A stretch of 64,000 nucleotides of DNA from contig OZ018408.1 of assembly GCA_963969595.1 (NCBI GenBank), positions 13,699,823-13,763,822 on the forward strand. Direction: 5' to 3'. Under the pieces are notes generated by a model. It had not been told where the DNA came from and did not search any database. It saw only the letters and a list, made by a program, of their open reading frames with translations. Of this stretch, positions 59,746 to 64,000 are shown piece by piece (within the stretch, counting starts at the first letter, position 1; the number at the start of each line of letters is the position of its first letter). This DNA is from Neckera pumila (lineage: Eukaryota; Streptophyta; Bryopsida; Hypnales; Neckeraceae). Both the position numbers and the translations under genes were made by a program.

Positions 59746-60720
59746 CACTAGATTTTATTATCAGTCAACAGTACACAACTGCCATTGGCGACCCATTTTA
59801 GTGTAGAGTGATGATAAAATCTAGAGTTTTGGGAATTTCAAAACATTTTGAAATTTGGACACTTTGAGCTCTAGTAGTCATGTTTACTACTAGAGACCCT
59901 AAATATGTCTAAAGTAGTGAAGACATTTAGAATTTTGGAGTTTGGAAACATTATAAAATTTAGATACTTTGACTACACAATTGCAATTGGAGGCCCATCT
60001 TTGTGTAGAGTAATGATAAAAGTAGAGTTTTTGGATTTTCAAACATTTTGAAATTTAGACACTTTGATAGCTAGCACAAGACAAAGGGTTCAACTAGAGC
60101 ATCAAGGTTGAATGAAGGTAGCTATCTTTGATGAGTCTTTGATAAGTAGCTCCCTTCTTAAGAATTGATGAAAAAAAAGACCGATGGCTTTATCCACAGC
60201 TTGACCTCAGTCAAATTTGACATAGTGATCACATTTTCAAAACTCAAATGATCACACCTTGATTAAAATTTTATTCGGCATACTTTTTAAGTTGTCATTT
60301 AAAAAATATTGTATAATTGTTTTATTATTGCTAAATATAATTATGTGGCCATTTATTTAATAGATAGCTACATCTCAAATTAAGGCAAGGATTGATTTTA
60401 CAACAACTGTACATATTCCAGTCAATGTATTGATATATAGATAGGCCAATCAAGTAAGTGAGGAAGTGACTACCACTTAAGAAAATCCGTGTTTTTTCTA
60501 ACATGGCCATAATATGGTAGGTAAGTTCTTCTAGAAGTAAACATGAACTCAAAGTGTCCAAATTTCAAAATGTTTTGAAATTCCAAAAATCCTAGATTTT
60601 ATCATCACTTTACACTAAAATAGGCCTCCAGTTGCAATTGTATAGTATTCAGTGATGATATTTAAATCATTTTGAAAATTGGACACTTTGAACCCGTATT
60701 TACTATTAGAGGCTCAAGTA
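59746..60720. repeat. Array of direct and inverted copies of a ~100-bp unit
   Basis: A unit containing TGATGATAAAATCTAGAG, TTTCAAAACATTTTGAAATT and GGACACTTTGA occurs at about 59772-59880 and 59970-60072 (+), with a half unit at 59918-59972. It recurs inverted at 60551-60647, followed by another + half unit to 60695. The palindromic core AAACATTTTGAAATT is kept in all. The arrangement (direct copies, spacer, inverted copy) resembles a decayed foldback or MITE cluster. Confidence 0.75.
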
Positions 60721-61021
60721 TAGAAGAGTAAGTTACTATACTATACAATTTTTAAGTGCATCTCCTTCACCTACTGAACTACTTTACCCAAATATTCTTT
60801 TATATATAATTAAATAAATTGATCATAAGCAAGTTCATTTTCAATTCTCACATTAAAGGGATGTGAAGACTTCTATTTTTATTAATTTTTTCTTCCTATT
60901 TTTTTTGACTAAATTTTCTATTTATTAAAACAAATCCATTTTTATAGTTATGTTTTTTTTATTTGTTTTTTTTCGTATTTTTTTCTATCAATTTATATAC
61001 TATACATCTCTTTATAAAAAG

Positions 61022-61152
<131 letters not shown>

Positions 61153-61182
61153 TCATAATTTTTCTACAAAAAATATATTATC

Positions 61183-62091
61183 TTAACTCCTAAAGGACCA
61201 AGGCCTTTTTTTTGCCAAAAAACTCTCAAAACTGCCATTTCTAGAGCAAAGAGTAAAAAAATTTAAAAATTGTTTTTATTGCACATCTAACTATAGGATC
61301 TTATACCTAACTAGTATGAAAGTGTGTGGAAAAAATTTCAGAATTTTTGACCGCACAGATTGCAAGATATCTGCGTTTGAAGTGAAAAAAACAAGTTTTT
61401 CAACACATTGCGGGACTAGATTTTTTGACTTTGAACACTTTAACTTAAATTTTTTGAACTACAAAGTTTTGAGCTTTAAATCTTTATAGTGGAGAACTGA
61501 GTTGAGAGTCTAGGAAAAAAAAAGAAATTCAAAAAATCTTAATTAAAAAATTGTTAAGTAGAAATAGATACAAGATAGAAGAAAAATCTAAAATATTAAT
61601 ATCTTTTAGATGGAATTAATCCCAATGGTGAGATTGTTCTAGCACAAAAACTAAACCATGTGGAACTTTTTTTTTGAAAATGTGCAAAAATTGCATTCCA
61701 AAATGAATTCTACAAGTTATTTTTTTCAAGAAGATGCTCTAATTGCCCGAAAAACAAGATTGTCCAAAACTATCTCATAAGAAATCCAAATGAAATGAAT
61801 CAAAGCTTTTCAAATAGACAAAAATATAATCTATAAGGAAAAAAATTCCAGAAAAAAAATTAAATTTTTTGCAAAATTTTTTGCTGCCCCTTCTTCCTTG
61901 TTTTGAGCTTATTTAGGCATACCTTTTTTTCCTGGGCACCGATTGAAAAAAAATTTATATTCCCACAAAGCTTATCAGTTTTTTTTATCTCCAATAAGAG
62001 TTTCAAAAAATCTCAACAAAAGTTCAGCCCATAGGTACCTGTCCAAAATCCCATTTGTCCCCCAAAGGGACAATGGTCCTTTAGGGGTTAA
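61183..62091 (-). mobile_element. piggyBac-like non-autonomous element, copy B (inverted)
   Basis: A 909-bp block flanked by TTAA on both sides (61183-61186 and 62088-62091). Its inverted ends are clear: CTCCTAAAGGACCA on the left and TGGTCCTTTAGGGG on the right. The interior is related to copies A and C but inverted with respect to them, for example the complement of CTACAAGATCCTATGG-type text near 61295. No transposase frame. Confidence 0.75.
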
Positions 62092-63128
62092 AACAAATTT
62101 TTTTGGTAATATTTGCAATAAAAGTTGATTACTAAAAAATTAAATGAATGTATAATAATATTATAATGATTATTTTTTATGACCCCCATTGGAAATGTTG
62201 ACACTTCCTAGGTAGAAATTTTCAAAAATTGTAACATGTCATAATTGAATTTTATAAAAAAATGTTAATAAAAATAATTGGAGACCCCAAAAATAATTGA
62301 TGAAAAATGAACTATGAAATTATATATACATATGATTTCATTATTGTGTACATGTGTGTGTACACCAAGGTGCTTGCTTTACATAAGTTTATAACAAATT
62401 AAAATCAAAATTAATTAAAGAATAACTAGGAACTGAAACTTTAGGAATGAATAAAAAAATCTTTCGAAGTTGAAATCAACCAAAGAATATTTAGGGATTC
62501 CAAAATCCACTTTTATTTTTAAAAATACTTTATTTTTGAAAGAGAAAGGCTTGGATGAAGTTTTAGTTGAATTTTGGATGAATTTCTTTCATTTAGGTCA
62601 AAACTAAAACTAATCTTATGAAATCACTAGTTGGAAAAAATAAATACTCAATCCTAAATTTTAGCACTAATTTGTATTGACTTACTATTTTAGCTTAGTG
62701 AATGAAGTTTTTTGGCATAAGCTAGGGGCCAAAATTTGTTCTTTAATAACTTTTGTTAGGAATTTTGGAATCTAACTTTCTTTACCATTCTGGAAAGGGA
62801 AAGTTGTATTCTTTGACTTTGCCTAGATACAATTTTAGTTTAGATTAGGATTGTTTTTACTTCATAATTTGATTTAACCATAACAAACTAACCATTTAAC
62901 AATTAGTATGTCTTATTAGTAGTTGAATTTTAAGGGACTAACAATCATAAAAGTGTCTATTGCTTGGAAGGGAAACACTTGAACTAGGATTTACACATCC
63001 AGGAGTAAAACTCCATTCAAAAGCCGCTAGAGCCTGTGTGCAACTTTCTCAATCAAGGATGGAGTTAGAAATACTCATAGGCTCTCTATTAGCATGTTCC
63101 TAAATGCCATTCCTCTTTTGACATTTGA
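62092..63128. other. AT-rich spacer between two TTAA-flanked elements
   Basis: No gene recognised. A short stretch near 62955-62975 (ATTGCTTGGAAGG) recalls the family-3 repeat, but the similarity is not continuous. Confidence 0.4.
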
Positions 63129-64000
63129 TTAACCCCTAAAGGACCAAACACCATTTTTTGGCAATATAGCAATTTTGGGCAGCTCACTATGAATAGAAGT
63201 TTTAATTTTTTTCTTTGAAATTTTTCACACAAGATGTGCCCCAGGAGTAGCTTCAAGGCCCAACAATTTCATAACTTTTGACTTTATGGGTAAAAAGTTT
63301 ATGCATGATATGTAATTTTCCGCGTTCGGCGGGCACTTCAGGCAGCCCGAGCAACTCAAAAAAATTCTTTAAAAAACACTTTTTTGAAAAATTAAAATAT
63401 GAAATTAGTTTTATAGATTTATATACACTTGGAAAGCTTTAAATCATTCCATTTGGATTAACGAGTCAAAAGTAATGCGGGGTTTTAGTTTGAGGGTAGT
63501 TATGGAATCTCTACTTTAAAATAAACTTTGAAGTCCTTTATCTACCTCAATTTTCAATATTTTTGAATAAAACAAAAAATATTGGATGTATATTGTTTAT
63601 TACAACATTACAACCTCTGGGATTGGCATTTTTCAATTCTATTATTTAATCCTAAAAAATTTAGTATTTTGAATCATATTCTACCTCTTCCTACTTACTA
63701 TTTTTTCCTATATGTTGTACAATTCTAAATGATCTGAAAATTTTCAAGCATGTAGACAACTTGCCTTGAAGAATGAATCCAAAGAGTAACCACCATTTTG
63801 GACATTTTTCATACAAATGTGACCTTGTGAAGGACAGCTGCCCAAATTTTTGCAATGATTAAAAAAGGATTTTTGTCAATTCAAACGCTATTATCTTGCA
63901 ATCTACATGGTAGAAAATTCTGAAATTTTTTCGACATCTTTTTAAACCAATGTACTACAAGATCCTACGGTTACATGTGTTCAAAAATGTTTTTTTTCTA
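63129..64000 (+). mobile_element. piggyBac-like non-autonomous element, copy C, cut by window end
   Basis: Begins with TTAA (63129-63132) and CCCCTAAAGGACCAAAC, then follows copy A closely to the window end, including GGCAATATAGCAATTTTGGGC, ATGTTGTACAATTC and CTACAAGATCCTACGGTTACA. By comparison with copy A only the last ~95 bp and the right end should lie beyond the window. Confidence 0.72.

Overview
The window looks like nuclear DNA of a land plant. It has spliced genes with GT..AG introns, CpG-rich gene starts inside very AT-rich intergenic DNA, and the usual plant transposon mix (Helitron, chromodomain Ty3/gypsy, PIF/Harbinger, CACTA, MITE-like repeats). Low gene density and long gene leaders would suit a bryophyte or other seedless plant, with a moss as my favoured guess, but the sequence alone does not prove this. 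I see no prokaryotic, organellar or CRISPR features.

Only two host genes are clear, both on the + strand and next to each other. The first (33906-35628, four exons) encodes a Tim17/Tim22/Tim23-type (PRAT) membrane protein of 234 residues. The second (38012-44064, eight exons) encodes a 1069-residue plant homologue of the eIF4E transporter 4E-T, with an N-terminal YTRDTLL eIF4E-binding motif in its own first coding exon. Every splice junction in both models keeps the reading frame.

Most of the rest is decayed mobile DNA. Left part: a Helitron Rep/helicase pseudogene (1-2570); a chromovirus RT/RNase H fragment (3885-5695) split by a MITE-like insertion; a piggyBac-like TTAA-flanked element (8299-9224); short tandem repeats; a large hairpin repeat (15670-16115); and two chromovirus integrase plus chromodomain remnants (16575-17860 and 18500-19845). 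Middle: a dead PIF/Harbinger transposase (21540-22810, +), its Myb/SANT partner gene remnant (27510-28500, -), and an inverted pair of about 300 bp MITEs (30581-31280).

Right part: an inverted second copy of the MITE that splits the left RT (47299-48041); an inverted copy of the 23.9 kb repeat (48225-48735); a 33-bp minisatellite; two complete non-autonomous CACTA elements with exact 3-bp target duplications (51326-52293 and 57111-59428); a gag fragment with zinc knuckles (52740-54020); an unrecognised 181-codon minus-strand ORF; an array of direct and inverted repeats (59.7-60.7 kb); a TA/GT microsatellite; and two more copies of the TTAA-flanked family (61183-62091, and from 63129 past the window end).

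I did not find a convincing new multi-gene system. The most novel-looking items are the TTAA-flanked element family, the nested and dispersed MITE and hairpin families, and the isolated eIF4E-binding exon of the 4E-T gene.
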